Below, one piece after another: positions 46,935-56,867 of a stretch of DNA of 64,000 bases. This DNA comes from Bradyrhizobium arachidis (GTDB lineage: Bacteria; Pseudomonadota; Alphaproteobacteria; Rhizobiales; Xanthobacteraceae): contig NZ_CP077970.1 in NCBI RefSeq assembly GCF_024758505.1, positions 1,550,001-1,614,000 of the forward strand, written 5' to 3'. Every line of letters begins with the position of its first letter. The stretch's first letter is position 1. The notes beneath the pieces were generated by a model, which saw only the letters and a list, made by a program, of their open reading frames with translations, ran no database searches and was not told the origin of the DNA. The position numbers and the translations under genes are program-made.

Positions 46935-47767
46935 GTTTATATCTCCATATCACTTATAGGTGAGTCGGCTCGGCTCCTGGACAAGCTGGAGACGCTTGCT
47001 CACTTCCACGATGCTCTGCGGCCGCGCATAGAGCGAGACGCTGCATCTTCCCGTCTCAGCACGGGCTGCGAGGAGGAGGTTGAGCTTCTCTCGGCGGGAC
47101 ACCCCGCGCCGGAGCCCCCGTCGATGCCCAGCCCATCAGTGTTGGCCCGTCCGATATTCTTCACCTCTTACCTCCCCAAACCGACATCAGACCAACCTCG
47201 TTGGGCATCATAAGGTGCCATGAGCGACCAGGGATTTCCGGCAAAATGCGCCTGTTTGCCGCCGCAGATCATGAAATAGGCGCTCAATATGCCGCTTTCC
47301 GATTCCGGCAAGGGCAACCTTCCGCCCCTAGCGCCAGCTCAGGGCTCTGGCATCTAAGGGCTACCATGGCGAGCACCCAGTCATATGGAAGCCAGCCGGA
47401 TCACTCGCGCGCAGTTCGATTCATCGGTATGGCCACGAGGACGCCGTTAACTGGGCGGGGCGGCCCCGACCCATCAGGCACGGGCGCGGCCCGGCCCAGA
47501 AGTTCCAGTTGAGCAGCGGATGCGATCTCGAGGGCCAAGCGGCTGCGGAGCGTCGCCCGTCAGGCATAGCAACTCGCGACATCCGCGGCCTCTCACCTAT
47601 CATCTGCTGGATCACGGACCTGCTTCCCGTCATTCTGCCGTCGTGGTGCTTGATCCTATCCAGGCCAAAACGCGGTTGAAGGGTAGAGGGCGTCCGCAGA
47701 TCCGCCAACCGGGGTTACTCCCGAGGCACTTTCAGATCCTGCTCGACCAAACCTCCCGGCGGTGCTC
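46935..47767. other. 830 bp without a recognised gene
   Basis: Upstream of the EctC-like gene and downstream of the ABC operon. A plus-strand frame from 46970 (ARLLDKLETLAHFHDALRPR) is open for about 80 codons but has no family features I know. The rest is uninformative. Confidence 0.35.
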
Positions 47768-49585
47768 TCACTGCGCACTCAGCGCGATTAGCTCCGCTTC
47801 CGTGCGCTGGCAGCGGATGTCCGCGCCCTTCGTAAGACGTCGCAGCGGTGTCGGCTCGACGTCGCAGCGGCCGGGGATGCGCAGCGAGCAGCGCTCGAAG
47901 AAGCCGCAGGCCTCGCCCCGTCCGGGCCTTGCGACGCCGGCCGACGCCTCTTTGAGCACTTTCTCGCTGATGCCGTCGAGCCAGCCCTGGCGCAGCTCCG
48001 GCACCGAGGAGATCAGCAGCTCCGAATAGGGATGCAGCGGGCGCTGGCGCAGCGCACTGCGGCTGCCGTGCTCCATCATCTGCCCGGCGTAAAGGATCAT
48101 CACCTCGTCGCATACGGCTTTGACGGTCGAGAGGTCGTGGCTGATGAAGAGATAGGCGACGCCTAGCTCGCGCTGCAGCTCGGCGAGAAGGTCGAGGATG
48201 GCGGCGCCGACCACCGTGTCGAGCGCCGAGGTCACCTCGTCGCACAGGATCACCGAGGGCTTCGCGGCAAGGGCGCGGGCGAGGTTGACGCGCTGCTTCT
48301 GCCCACCGGACAGCTCGTTCGGATAGCGGTCAGCCATTCCCGCGGGCAGGCGCACCATGTCGAAGAGCTCGGCAACGCGCCTTCCGCGGGCCGCGCCGGA
48401 AAGGCCGTGGTAAAACTCGAGCGGACGGCCGAGGATGCGGCTGATCGGGCGCGCCGGATTGAGCGCGGTGTCGGCCATCTGGAACACGATCTGGATGCGG
48501 CGCAGCTGATCGCGCGTGCGGGCGGTCGCGCTCTTCGGCAGCGCAGCGCCGTCGAGCAGAACCTCGCCGCGCGCGGCCGGCAGCAGGCCGGCGATGACGC
48601 GCGCGAGCGTGCTCTTGCCACAGCCCGATTCCCCGATGACGCCGAGCGTCGTGCCCGCCTTGATCTTGAGGCCGACGTCGCGCAGCACCGGCAGGGCCGG
48701 AATGCCATCGCGATCGGGCGGGCCGTAGCCGGCCACCACGCTCTTCACCTCAAGGACCGATGCCTCGCTCTCCTTCGCGGCCTCCGTCGCCGTGCGCACC
48801 TGCGGCTCGGCGGCGGCGATCAGGCTCTTGGTGTAGTCGTTCTTTGGCGCGGTCAGGATTTGCCCGGTCGCGTCGACCTCGCGGATCGCTCCGTCGCGCA
48901 GGACGATGATGCGGTCGGCCATCTGCGCGACCACGGCGAGGTCGTGCGTGACGTAGACCGCTGTCGTGCCGCGCTCCTTGATCGCCTTCTTGAAGACGCG
49001 CAGCACCTCGATCTGTGTCGTCACGTCGAGTGCGGTGGTCGGCTCGTCGAAGATGACGAGCTTCGGGTCCGTGACGAGCGCCATCGCCGCGAGCAGGCGC
49101 TGTAACTGGCCGCCCGAGACCTGGTGCGGATAGCGCTCGCCGACGCGCTCGGGATTGGGCAGCACGAGCTCGCGGAAGAGCGAAACCGCCTTCGCCTCGG
49201 CCTCGGCAACCGGCATGACGCGGTGGATCTGCGAGCTCTCGATCACCTGCTTCAGCAGCGGGCGCGCCGGGTTAAACGAGGCCGCCGCGCTCTGCAGCAC
49301 ATAGGCGATGTCGCGGCCGCGCAAGGACGAGAGCTGCCTCTGGCCGAGCGAGAGGATCTCGCGGCCATCGAAGGTGATCTTGCCGCCGGCGATCTTGGCG
49401 CCCGAGCGGGCATAGCCCATCAGCGACAGCGCGATGGTGGTCTTGCCCGAGCCCGATTCACCGATCAGCGCGACGACCTCGCCGGGCTGAACCTCGAAGC
49501 TCACATCCTTGACGATGACGTTGGTGCGCCCGCGCTCGTCGCGCGCGGTGACGCGCAGGTTCTCGACCTTGACCAGCGGCGCCAT
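47768..49585 (-). CDS. Fused two-domain ABC transporter ATPase, peptide/opine type
   Basis: 605 residues with two ABC domains in one chain, as in DppD-DppF-like fusions. Domain 1: Walker A GESGSGKTT near residue 43, signature VSGGQLQR, Walker B LVIFDEPTTALD. Domain 2: Walker A GESGCGKS near 320, signature LSGGQKQR, Walker B VILCDEVTSALD. The C-terminal oligopeptide-binding extension has the Cys-containing stretch EACGFFERCSLRIPGRC. It powers import through the two permeases encoded immediately upstream. It begins right behind the stop of the DppC-like gene. It is complete and probably active. Confidence 0.93.
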   Translation of the reverse strand: MAPLVKVENLRVTARDERGRTNVIVKDVSFEVQPGEVVALIGESGSGKTTIALSLMGYARSGAKIAGGKITFDGREILSLGQRQLSSLRGRDIAYVLQSAAASFNPARPLLKQVIESSQIHRVMPVAEAEAKAVSLFRELVLPNPERVGERYPHQVSGGQLQRLLAAMALVTDPKLVIFDEPTTALDVTTQIEVLRVFKKAIKERGTTAVYVTHDLAVVAQMADRIIVLRDGAIREVDATGQILTAPKNDYTKSLIAAAEPQVRTATEAAKESEASVLEVKSVVAGYGPPDRDGIPALPVLRDVGLKIKAGTTLGVIGESGCGKSTLARVIAGLLPAARGEVLLDGAALPKSATARTRDQLRRIQIVFQMADTALNPARPISRILGRPLEFYHGLSGAARGRRVAELFDMVRLPAGMADRYPNELSGGQKQRVNLARALAAKPSVILCDEVTSALDTVVGAAILDLLAELQRELGVAYLFISHDLSTVKAVCDEVMILYAGQMMEHGSRSALRQRPLHPYSELLISSVPELRQGWLDGISEKVLKEASAGVARPGRGEACGFFERCSLRIPGRCDVEPTPLRRLTKGADIRCQRTEAELIALSAQ

Positions 49586-50452
49586 TCAGTGCTCCCCGCT
49601 GGAGGACCAGCGGCCCGGCAGGTTGTCGATCAGAAGGTTGACGCCGATCGTCAGGGTGGCGATCGCGATCGCCGGCATAACCACGGCGAGGGCGCCGTCG
49701 GCGAGACCATTGATGTTCTCGCGCACGAGCGAGCCCCAATCGGCGTTCGGCGGCTGAACGCCGAGGCCGAGGAAGGAGAGGCTTGATAGCAGCAGCACCG
49801 CGAAGACGAAGCGCAAGCCGAAGTCGGTCAGAACGGGACCCGCGATGTTCGGCAGGATCTCCTCGCGGATGAGATAGCCGGTGCCCTCCCCGCGGGCGCG
49901 CGCGACCTCGACGAAATCGAGCGCGTTCACGTTGACCGCGAGCGCGCGCCAAGTGCGGAAAGCACCAGGCGTGAGGATCACCGCGATGGTACCCATAAGG
50001 ACCGGGATCGAAGAGCCGAGTGCGGCGATGACGACGAGCGCCGACATCTTGCTCGGGATCGAGATCAGCGCGTCGAAGAAGCGGCTCAGGGTCATGTCAA
50101 CCGCGCCGCGCGACACGGCCGCCAGCATGCCGAGCGTGCCGCCCATCAGGATGGCGAGAAAGGTCGCCGCAGCCGCGATCCCGATCGAGTAGCGCGCGCC
50201 GACGAGGATGCGGCTCAGCACATCGCGGCCGAGATAGTCGCTGCCGAGCGGCAGCGCCCAACGCATGCGGCCGAACAGGTCGTCGTCGACCAGCGCGCCG
50301 GCGTCATGCGGCGCGATAAAGGGGCCGATGATCGCGATCAGCACCCAGAAGCAGACGATGACAGCCCCGATCATGCCGGCCAGCGGCAGGCGGATGCGGC
50401 GGCGCGGCGGAGCGGGCGCTTCGACAGCCGCGGTCGTGTGATCGGCGCTCAT
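49586..50452 (-). CDS. ABC transporter permease, DppC-like
   Basis: 288-residue inner-membrane protein with six predicted helices. The first is GMIGAVIVCFWVLIAIIGPF; the N-terminal OppC-type region precedes it. The binding-protein-dependent transport signature lies near residues 180-205 (VEVARARGEGTGYLIREEIL, then PNI). SLSFLGLGVQPPNADWG is typical of the C subunit of peptide transporters. It overlaps the DppB-like gene by 4 bases (ATGA) and abuts the ATPase gene, so all are in one operon. Confidence 0.92.
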   Translation of the reverse strand: MSADHTTAAVEAPAPPRRRIRLPLAGMIGAVIVCFWVLIAIIGPFIAPHDAGALVDDDLFGRMRWALPLGSDYLGRDVLSRILVGARYSIGIAAAATFLAILMGGTLGMLAAVSRGAVDMTLSRFFDALISIPSKMSALVVIAALGSSIPVLMGTIAVILTPGAFRTWRALAVNVNALDFVEVARARGEGTGYLIREEILPNIAGPVLTDFGLRFVFAVLLLSSLSFLGLGVQPPNADWGSLVRENINGLADGALAVVMPAIAIATLTIGVNLLIDNLPGRWSSSGEH

Positions 50453-51471
50453 CGATGACGAAGCCTCGGGTTGGAGAGGATGCCGGCGATGTCGGCGATC
50501 ATCACCAGAAAGAGATAGGCCAAGCAGAAGATCATCACGCAGGCCTGGACGAGCGGCATGTCGCGGGTCGACACGGCGTCGACCAGCAGGCGCGCAAGAC
50601 CTGGATAATTGAAGATGATCTCGACGATGATGGCGCCGCCGAGAAGGTGCGACAGGCTGAGCGCGACCGCGTTCGCGATCGGGCCGATCGCGTTGGGCAG
50701 CGCGTGGGTCAGCACGACGCGCATCGGGCGCGCGCCCTTGAGCACCGCCATCTCGACATAGGACGAGCGCAGCGTATCGATCACCGCAGCGCGCGTCATG
50801 CGCATCATCTGCGCGATCATCACGCAGCTCAGTGTGAAGACTGGCAGCGCGAACAGGCGGAAGAACTGATCGAGCGACACGATGCCGGCGGCGAAGGACA
50901 GGGCCGGGAACCAGCGCAGGTTCACGGCGAAGACGATCACCAGCAGCGTCGCGATCAGGAATTCCGGCACGGCGACGACCGACATGGTCAGGAAGCTCGC
51001 CGCGCGGTCGTAGAAGCTGCCGCGCCAGATCGCCGAGGTGATGCCGAGGACGAGCGCGATCGGCACGCAGACGACCGCCGTCACCGAGGCGAGGATCAGC
51101 GAGTTCGGCAGGCGACTCGCGATCAGGCCGGCGACGGGCAGGTCATTGACGAGCGAGCGACCCGGATCGCCGGAGAGCAATCCGCCAAGCCAGCGGAAGT
51201 AGCGAATATAGGCGGGTTGATCGAGGTGGAGAACCTGGCGAAGGCCCGCCACCGCCTCGGGCGTCGCGTTCTGTCCCAGCACTGCCTCGGCAACGTCACC
51301 GGGCAGGATCTCGGTGCCGATGAACACCGCGGCCGAGACGAAGGCCAGAGTCAGGATCGCGATCGCGATCCTGCTCGCAACGAGGCGGAACAAACCAGTG
51401 TTCATAAGAGCGCTCTTGACGAGGCCGGTCGTCTGCGGCTCGCGTCGTTCCGACGCCGTGACGGCGCTCAC
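50449..51471 (-). CDS. ABC transporter permease, DppB-like
   Basis: 340-residue inner-membrane permease. Marks: RIAIAILTLAFVSAAVFIGT (first helix), LPGDVAEAVLGQNATPEAVA and LRQVLHLDQPAYIRYFRWLG of the B-type periplasmic loop, and the EAA-type motif near VLKGARPMRVVLTHALPNAI. The GTG at 51471 overlaps the stop of the binding-protein gene by 4 bases. An internal ATG at 51405 would also give a normal protein. Substrate specificity is set by the binding protein. Confidence 0.9.
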   Translation of the reverse strand: MSAVTASERREPQTTGLVKSALMNTGLFRLVASRIAIAILTLAFVSAAVFIGTEILPGDVAEAVLGQNATPEAVAGLRQVLHLDQPAYIRYFRWLGGLLSGDPGRSLVNDLPVAGLIASRLPNSLILASVTAVVCVPIALVLGITSAIWRGSFYDRAASFLTMSVVAVPEFLIATLLVIVFAVNLRWFPALSFAAGIVSLDQFFRLFALPVFTLSCVMIAQMMRMTRAAVIDTLRSSYVEMAVLKGARPMRVVLTHALPNAIGPIANAVALSLSHLLGGAIIVEIIFNYPGLARLLVDAVSTRDMPLVQACVMIFCLAYLFLVMIADIAGILSNPRLRHR

Positions 51472-53081
51472 TGCTCAAGCCAAATATTTTCTGCGTAGTT
51501 CCAACCCATCATGCTACCGGTCGGGATCGGTCTCAAGCCCTTTAGGTTGCTTACATGGGCGTCGAGGAAGGTATAGAAGACGGGAATACACGTGCCAGAA
51601 CTCTCGTGGATTATACGCTGCATCTCACTATACATTTCGTTGCGCTTATTTATGTCAGCTTCGGCGCGCGCATTAATGAGTAGGGCATCGAATCGCTCAT
51701 TTCGGAACGCGCTTTCATTGTAGGGTGAGCGCGAATGGAACCAAAACGAAAGGGATATATCGACACTCGCTTTTGGAGAGTTGCTGCCGAAGAAAATTGG
51801 CTGCTTCATCCACGTGTTCGACCAATAGCTATCGGCCGGTATTCGTTGCAGGTTGAAAGTTACCCCCACCTCACGACCGGTTTGCTGCAGAATTTGAGCT
51901 ATTTCTTCCGAATTAGCCGCCGCCGGAGAGACGAAAATTGGTAAAGTCTGATTGGCAAAGCCCGAGCGGCGCAGATGAAAGCGAGCCTTGTCCAGGTCAT
52001 AGGGACGTTGCGGTAGGCTCGGGTCGTAGAAAGCGCTGCTCGGAGGCACGGGCTGGTCGTTCCCCATGATCGCGTAATTGCGGTAGACCGCGCGACGGAT
52101 CTGCTCGCGGTTGAGCATGTGCTTCACGGAGAGCACGAAGTCAGAATTTGCTCCGGGCGCGTGGTCTCGGCTGATCGCGAGAGAATGGAACGCACCAGCT
52201 TGGGTCTCGAATAGCTTCGCGTTCGGAGCGGACTTGATGCGCTGGGCCGAGCGCGCGTTAATTAATGCGACGAAGTGAACGTCGCCCGCGAGCAGCGCAT
52301 TGACGCGTGCCGGTTCATCTGTGATCCCGATGACCTCAATTTCGTCGAGAAATGGCTTTCCCGACTTGAAATACTCCTCATTGCGCACGGCAATCGAACG
52401 CACGCCCGGCTCAAACTCCCGACACTTATATGGACCGGTGCCGTTCGCCGTGCGGAAGTCGGTCGTTCCCGCCTTCACGATCGCCGTGTTCAACACACCG
52501 AGGGTGCTGGGCAACCCGACGTCAGGACCAGAGAGCCGGATGCGTACCTCGTGCGCCCCCGTCTCAGTGATCTCTACCATCGGCTCGACGAGCACTCGGG
52601 CGCCTGACCGGACCGCCGCATCTTTGTGGCGCTGTAGAGAATAGACTACGTCTGCAGCAGTAAGTGGCGATCCGTCGTGGAAGCGTACATCGCGACGCAA
52701 CTTGATGTTCCACACTGTCGCACGCTCTGTTGATGAGATGTCCTCGGCAAGCTCGAGCTGCGGGGTCAAATTTTCATCTATTCTTGTGAGCGTGTTGTAG
52801 AACATTGTAACGCGTGACCAGTCATTCGCCGTGAAGCTCCTCGCGGGGTCGAGCGACTCGCCAGACGAGTTTTGGTTGCAGGCAACCCTAATTCTGCCCC
52901 CACGGCGTGGGGTCTCCGCTTGCGCTGTTCCGGCGAACGTTCCCGCGGCACTGATCGACACGCCAGCAGCAAGCAGAAAGTTCATCACCTCTCGGCGCGA
53001 TGCCCCACGTGGAAATGCCCCGTTCAGGCGGAACACTTCGTTACCTGGCATTTCAAGTTTCAGCACTTTGTTGTCCGGCAT
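51468..53081 (-). CDS. ABC transporter substrate-binding protein, peptide/opine family 5
   Basis: 537-residue extracytoplasmic solute receptor (SBP_bac_5). ATG 53081 has AAGGGAG 6-7 bases upstream; longer in-frame starts lack such a site. The N-terminus SRREVMNFLLAAGVSISAAG, ending AQAE, is a twin-arginine-type signal. The mature part has RVACNQNSSGESLDPARSFT, DVRFHDGSPLTAADVVYSLQ (family signature), GTGPYKCREFEPG, MLNREQIRRAVYRNYA and LRPIPTGSMMGWNYAENIWL at the end. It heads a four-gene operon. Family 5 includes dipeptide, nickel, opine and cyclic-compound receptors; the EctC-like neighbour makes an ectoine-like ligand conceivable but unproven. Confidence 0.92.
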   Translation of the reverse strand: MPDNKVLKLEMPGNEVFRLNGAFPRGASRREVMNFLLAAGVSISAAGTFAGTAQAETPRRGGRIRVACNQNSSGESLDPARSFTANDWSRVTMFYNTLTRIDENLTPQLELAEDISSTERATVWNIKLRRDVRFHDGSPLTAADVVYSLQRHKDAAVRSGARVLVEPMVEITETGAHEVRIRLSGPDVGLPSTLGVLNTAIVKAGTTDFRTANGTGPYKCREFEPGVRSIAVRNEEYFKSGKPFLDEIEVIGITDEPARVNALLAGDVHFVALINARSAQRIKSAPNAKLFETQAGAFHSLAISRDHAPGANSDFVLSVKHMLNREQIRRAVYRNYAIMGNDQPVPPSSAFYDPSLPQRPYDLDKARFHLRRSGFANQTLPIFVSPAAANSEEIAQILQQTGREVGVTFNLQRIPADSYWSNTWMKQPIFFGSNSPKASVDISLSFWFHSRSPYNESAFRNERFDALLINARAEADINKRNEMYSEMQRIIHESSGTCIPVFYTFLDAHVSNLKGLRPIPTGSMMGWNYAENIWLEQ

Positions 53082-53574
53082 CGCCCACTCCCTTGGTTGG
53101 TCGGATCGCTTCGAAAGCCTGGACCGCTTGCTGCCTGCCAAAGCTCGCGGGCATATTCTCTTGCACAGTTGGCAGCATGCCAGACGGCGCGGCAGGGTTC
53201 CGTCAAATAGATGCCCTGAACGCAGGCATTCTCGCGATCTCACGCACGGACTGCAGCTTTTCCTCGTAGCTGAATTGGGTCGGGATCTGAGGTGCGCTGG
53301 CCGGGAGGTGTTGGCCGAGTCCGGCGTGTGCGACCCGGAGCTGGCACGATCCGAGGCGAATGCGTCGGATCTGGCCACAGAATCCATACAGTCCCCACGC
53401 TCTGCCCCTAGAGTCGCTGCGACAAGTCCCTGATAGCGCACTTGATCTGGACGAACTCAGGCACGAGCTCAATTGGCTCCGCCAGCTAGCGAGTCGGCTG
53501 TTGCTCGAGACTGAGCGCCTCCGGCAACACTTGCCGGCCGAATCAGTCGGAAACGCGGTTGAAAATCGTCGTTA
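53082..53574. other. Upstream region of the ABC operon; no gene recognised
   Basis: Should hold the promoter of the minus-strand operon. No clear -35/-10 pair or operator stood out. Open frames on both strands here conflict and show no domain. Confidence 0.3.
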
Positions 53575-54660
53575 GGGGCTGCTGCGCCTTTCCGTTGCCG
53601 CCTGAAGATGGTGCAGAGCACGGAGGTGATCTTCAAGAAGCCTGTGCCGAGTAATGTAGCCTGCATTCACGCCGAAAATCGCGTGGTTCATCAGCACGCG
53701 TGCGTCAAGTTCCGAGACACTTGGGTCATTGCCCCATTTCGAGAGCGTCCCCGGTCTTCCTTCTGCTCGACCAGTTGGCCGTCAGCGCTGCCGGCCGGGA
53801 TCCATTCTTTGGCCTCGAATGGATGCATCTGACGGCCGAAACGCAGGCGATCATCTGCCGTGACAGCGGAATGTCGAAAGCCCGATCGGCTCCCCCCTTC
53901 GGCGCCGGGATATGAAGGACGCGCCGGCGCAGATCAACCTGTGCCGGCTTGGCCTCCTTCAGTGCGGCCGGGCGAGACGCCGACAGCAAGCTGAAGAGAT
54001 GGAATTCTCGTCGGATCGGATTATCGATCGCGGCAAGTTCGAGGAACCATCCCTTGAGGTCGCTCAAGCCCATGCCGGTGTTCCGACGCTTCTCGCCGTT
54101 CCAGTCGACGCTGTCGACGAGGTTATCGGCCGGCAGTTCCCGGTTGGTCTTGCGAGCATGGTCGTAGATTACTCGCAGGGTTCGCATGCTTCCGTTGGCG
54201 ATATAGGGACCGTTCTCCGTCGTGATGGCGTCGTGTTTGGCAGCAACCCTGGCTGGATCCTCTCCGAGCTCGATTGGCGGGGTATCGAGCCATTCGGCGA
54301 AGAGCCGTTCGATATCATCGCGACAGCTCTCGATCGTGCGCGCTCCTATTCTTGCGCGCCATCGAAACCTTAGCGTTGCCAGGCTTGGCGTAGCGTGATG
54401 CCCGCGATCTTCGAAGCCTCGGGCTTCTCGGTTTGTGCCGCGGTTGTCGCCTTAATAGCCCGCTCCGCTCCTTGGATGCTGGCCGCGACTGATCTCGGCC
54501 AGGTACTCCCTCCTAACGGAGATCGCACTGCACGGTGAATGTCTTCTTGAGCGCGCCGACGACGAGGAAGAAGCCTTTCAGTTCGGTGTCCCGACGATGC
54601 AGCGACGGTTTTCGGGCGGCGGGAGGCGTTAGATGGTCTTGTCGTCGAGTAGGATACGGA
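53575..54660 (-). pseudogene. Tyrosine recombinase / integrase, decayed
   Basis: Read on the minus strand: ADLRILLDDKTI, a stop, RLPPPENR, KGFFLVVGALKKTFTVQ (N-terminal arm domain), ITLRQAWQR, RLFAEWLDTPPIELGEDPAR, NGPYIANGSMRTLRVIYDHA (core-binding), then IRREFHLFSLLSASRPAALK, VLHIPAPKGGADRAFDIPLS, and after a frame change SELDARVLMNHAIFGVNAGY plus ITRHRLLEDHL. The catalytic Arg is kept in SASRPAALK; the terminal R-H-x-x-Y order can be guessed at the end. Several stops and shifts. It resembles genomic-island integrases of Bradyrhizobium. Confidence 0.78.
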
Positions 54661-54832
54661 GGTCGGCCAAAGCGAAGACGCCAATTACTGAAGCGGTTTT
54701 TGAAACGGTCTTGGCGAAACGGGCGGTTCGTCGGTCGCCGAACGCTAGAGTTGGAGACTCTCCTACAACTGGCTGATGAGCAATGACTTTTTTGATATTC
54801 AGAAGAGTTGGAACGGTTGCCGGATAGTGGGT
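54661..54832. other. Short non-coding stretch
   Basis: Between the integrase remnant and the IS30. No att-like duplicated sequence or tRNA end was recognised. Confidence 0.3.
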
Positions 54833-56285
54833 GGATTCAACCGGTCGTCGCAACACCTTGTATGTGGCTCACTCGGAGCAATTCGTCGAGAGTTTCCGCT
54901 GGTGTTTTCCAGCCGAGGGTTTTCCTGGGCCTGGTGTTGAGTGCTAGAGCCACGGCCTCAAGGTCGTCGGCGTCGTGAGCGTTGAGATCAGTGCCCTTTG
55001 GAAAGTACTGGCGCAGCAGTCCATTGGTGTTCTCGTTGGTCCCGCGCTGCCATGGGCTGTGAGGGTCGCAGAAGTAGACCTGCACGCCCGCATCGATCTT
55101 GAGGCGCGCGTGCTGAGCTAGCTCCGCTCCTTGATCCCAAGTCAGCGACCGACGCAGTTGCTCGGGCATGGTGAAGATCGCACGGGTGATCGCATCGCGC
55201 ACTGCCTCCGCGCCATGTCCGGCGAGTGCGGGTCCGTTCTTCACGCGAGCTTCCTGTTCATGGCCCGTCATGCGCGGCAGGTGCAGCAGCATCGTAAAGC
55301 GTGTCGTACGCTCCACCAGGGTGCCGATCGCGGAACTTCCGAGACCCAAAATGAGATCACCTTCCCAGTGGCCCGGTACAGCTCGGTCGGCGGCCTCGGC
55401 CGGACGTTGGCTGATCATGATCTCGGAGGGAATGAAGCTTCTGCCTTTACGTGCGCGGGCCCTCGGCATGCGCAACGCCCGCCCGGTGCGCAAGCAGGCC
55501 GTCAGTTCGCGGCGCAAGGCTCCTCGACCCTGCACGTAAAGTGCCTGATAGATCGCCTCGTGACTGATGCGCGCATCGTCTCATCCTCGGGAAAGTCGAG
55601 CCGAAGTCGCCGAGAAATCTGCTCCGGGCTCCATGCCGTCGCCCAGCGCCGGTTTTGCCGATGCACTGCCCGGCGTCCCTTCCACACGACCTTCGGGCCA
55701 ACGAGGGGTTCCCCGTCCGGTCTGGCGATCATACCGGCAAGCCTGCCCTGCACATAATCCCGCAGGCTCGGATTGATCGCCAACTTTGCTGGCTTGGGCC
55801 GCCGGGCGGACCGATCAGCGTGCCATTGTGCCGTGGTCGCTCGATACTCTGGAGCACCGTGGCGGCGCGCCACATTGCGCCGGAGTTCACGAGAGATCGT
55901 GCATGGAGGTCGATCGAGCTGACGAGCGATGGCTCGTACCCCATGCCCCTGCGCGCGCAAGATAGCGATCTCCTCACGCTCGGCGAACGAGAGGTAGCGC
56001 CCTGACGGAGGCTTTGACGACTGCGACAAATGTGTTGGCGGCATGCCGCCCGCCCTCCGGAACCAGCGTACTCCGACGGCCGGTGACACCCCAGCGTCAA
56101 CCGCAGCATCCTCGCTTGATCTCCCAGAGGCAATCGCGATCCAGAATAGTCTACCACTCTCTCGAAAAGCCTCTCGAGGCCGACCTGGCGAGCGCTGGAT
56201 TGCTTGCACATGCCGACCCGAACGCCGATCACTTCCCCTCATCGCAACCTCCTTTGGCAGGGTGTTGCGACGATCGGTTGAATCC
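54833..56285 (-). mobile_element. IS30-family element
   Basis: Imperfect inverted repeats of 25 bp: 54833-54857, beginning GGATTCAACCGGTCGTCGCA, and 56261-56285, whose complement begins GGATTCAACCGATCGTCGCA. There is one mismatch. Total length 1453 bp. The single gene fills the element. Confidence 0.9.
54837..56242 (-). pseudogene. IS30-family transposase with one frameshift
   Basis: The first frame starts at ATG 56242: an IS30 helix-turn-helix (SSEDAAVDAGVSPAVGVRWF), YLSFAEREEIAILRAQGHGV, and ARQLDRPPCTISRELRRN, up to AWSPEQISRRLRLDFPEDET. At about 55570 an apparent 2-base change moves the reading to the second frame, which continues YVQGRGALRRELTA, then VPGHWEGDLILG (first Asp), SLTWDQGAELAQH (second Asp) and PWQRGTNENTNGLLRQYFPK (Glu). 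The break falls in the ISHEAIYQALY block. It could be a mutation or, less likely, programmed frameshifting. Confidence 0.85.
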
Positions 56286-56867
56286 GCCGTGCTTCGTAGG
56301 ATCGTTTCTGAACTACGAATTAGCAGACAAGCGTTCGTCAGTGATAACCGTGCCCACTCCCGATCGATTCAAAGCCCAAATCGCCGGTCCTCCTTGCTCC
56401 CCAAATGTACTTGCCAGCTGCCTGGTTGCGCGAAAACTTTGAAATTGTCCTCCGGCGCGCAAGATTCCGGCAAGGAAGTGTCTAATTTTAAAGAAAATCG
56501 GCGTTATGGTCCAGCCATATTGACCTCCAAGCTTCCGGTCGGTTCAGTCGCGAAGCCAAACCGCCTGGGAGGAGGAATGGGTCGCTTGGTGAACCGCGGA
56601 CGCTTCTTACAGAAGGCCAACATTGCCGTCGGCGCACTGCCGGTTAATTCAGATTGGCGCCTCGAGAACTGCCCGGATGATTTCCTAAATATCAGCGGCT
56701 GGCTCGGCGCCGGATCGGGCAGACACCTCAGTAGATTTGCCTGTTGTCAGTAACAACCACGTCGTCCTACCGCGTGGTTTGAACCGCTTAGATGGAAGAG
56801 CGAGCGAGACGCTCGCGCAAATGCAGCATCTTAGTTGACGGCTCATTCCGATCATTCTGGAGTACTT
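56286..56867 (+). other. Region before PotA-like gene with a possible Tat-signal remnant
   Basis: At 56577 a frame reads MGRLVNRGRFLQKANIAVGA followed by LP, similar to the twin-arginine signal of a solute-binding protein. It runs into unrelated sequence and stops at 56752. It may be the scrap of the binding protein that once belonged to the PotA-like transporter. AACCACG and CGTGGTT near 56755-56780 form a hairpin. Otherwise nothing. Confidence 0.35.

Noticed and set aside
50455..51498. Long plus-strand open frame (347 codons) opposite the DppB-like gene
   Set aside because: It has no domain, contains extreme His/Asp/Arg content, and mirrors the permease codons.
55560..55600. Programmed ribosomal frameshift in the IS30 transposase
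   Set aside because: No slippery heptamer is visible at the junction, and IS30 transposases are normally one frame. A 2-base mutation is simpler.
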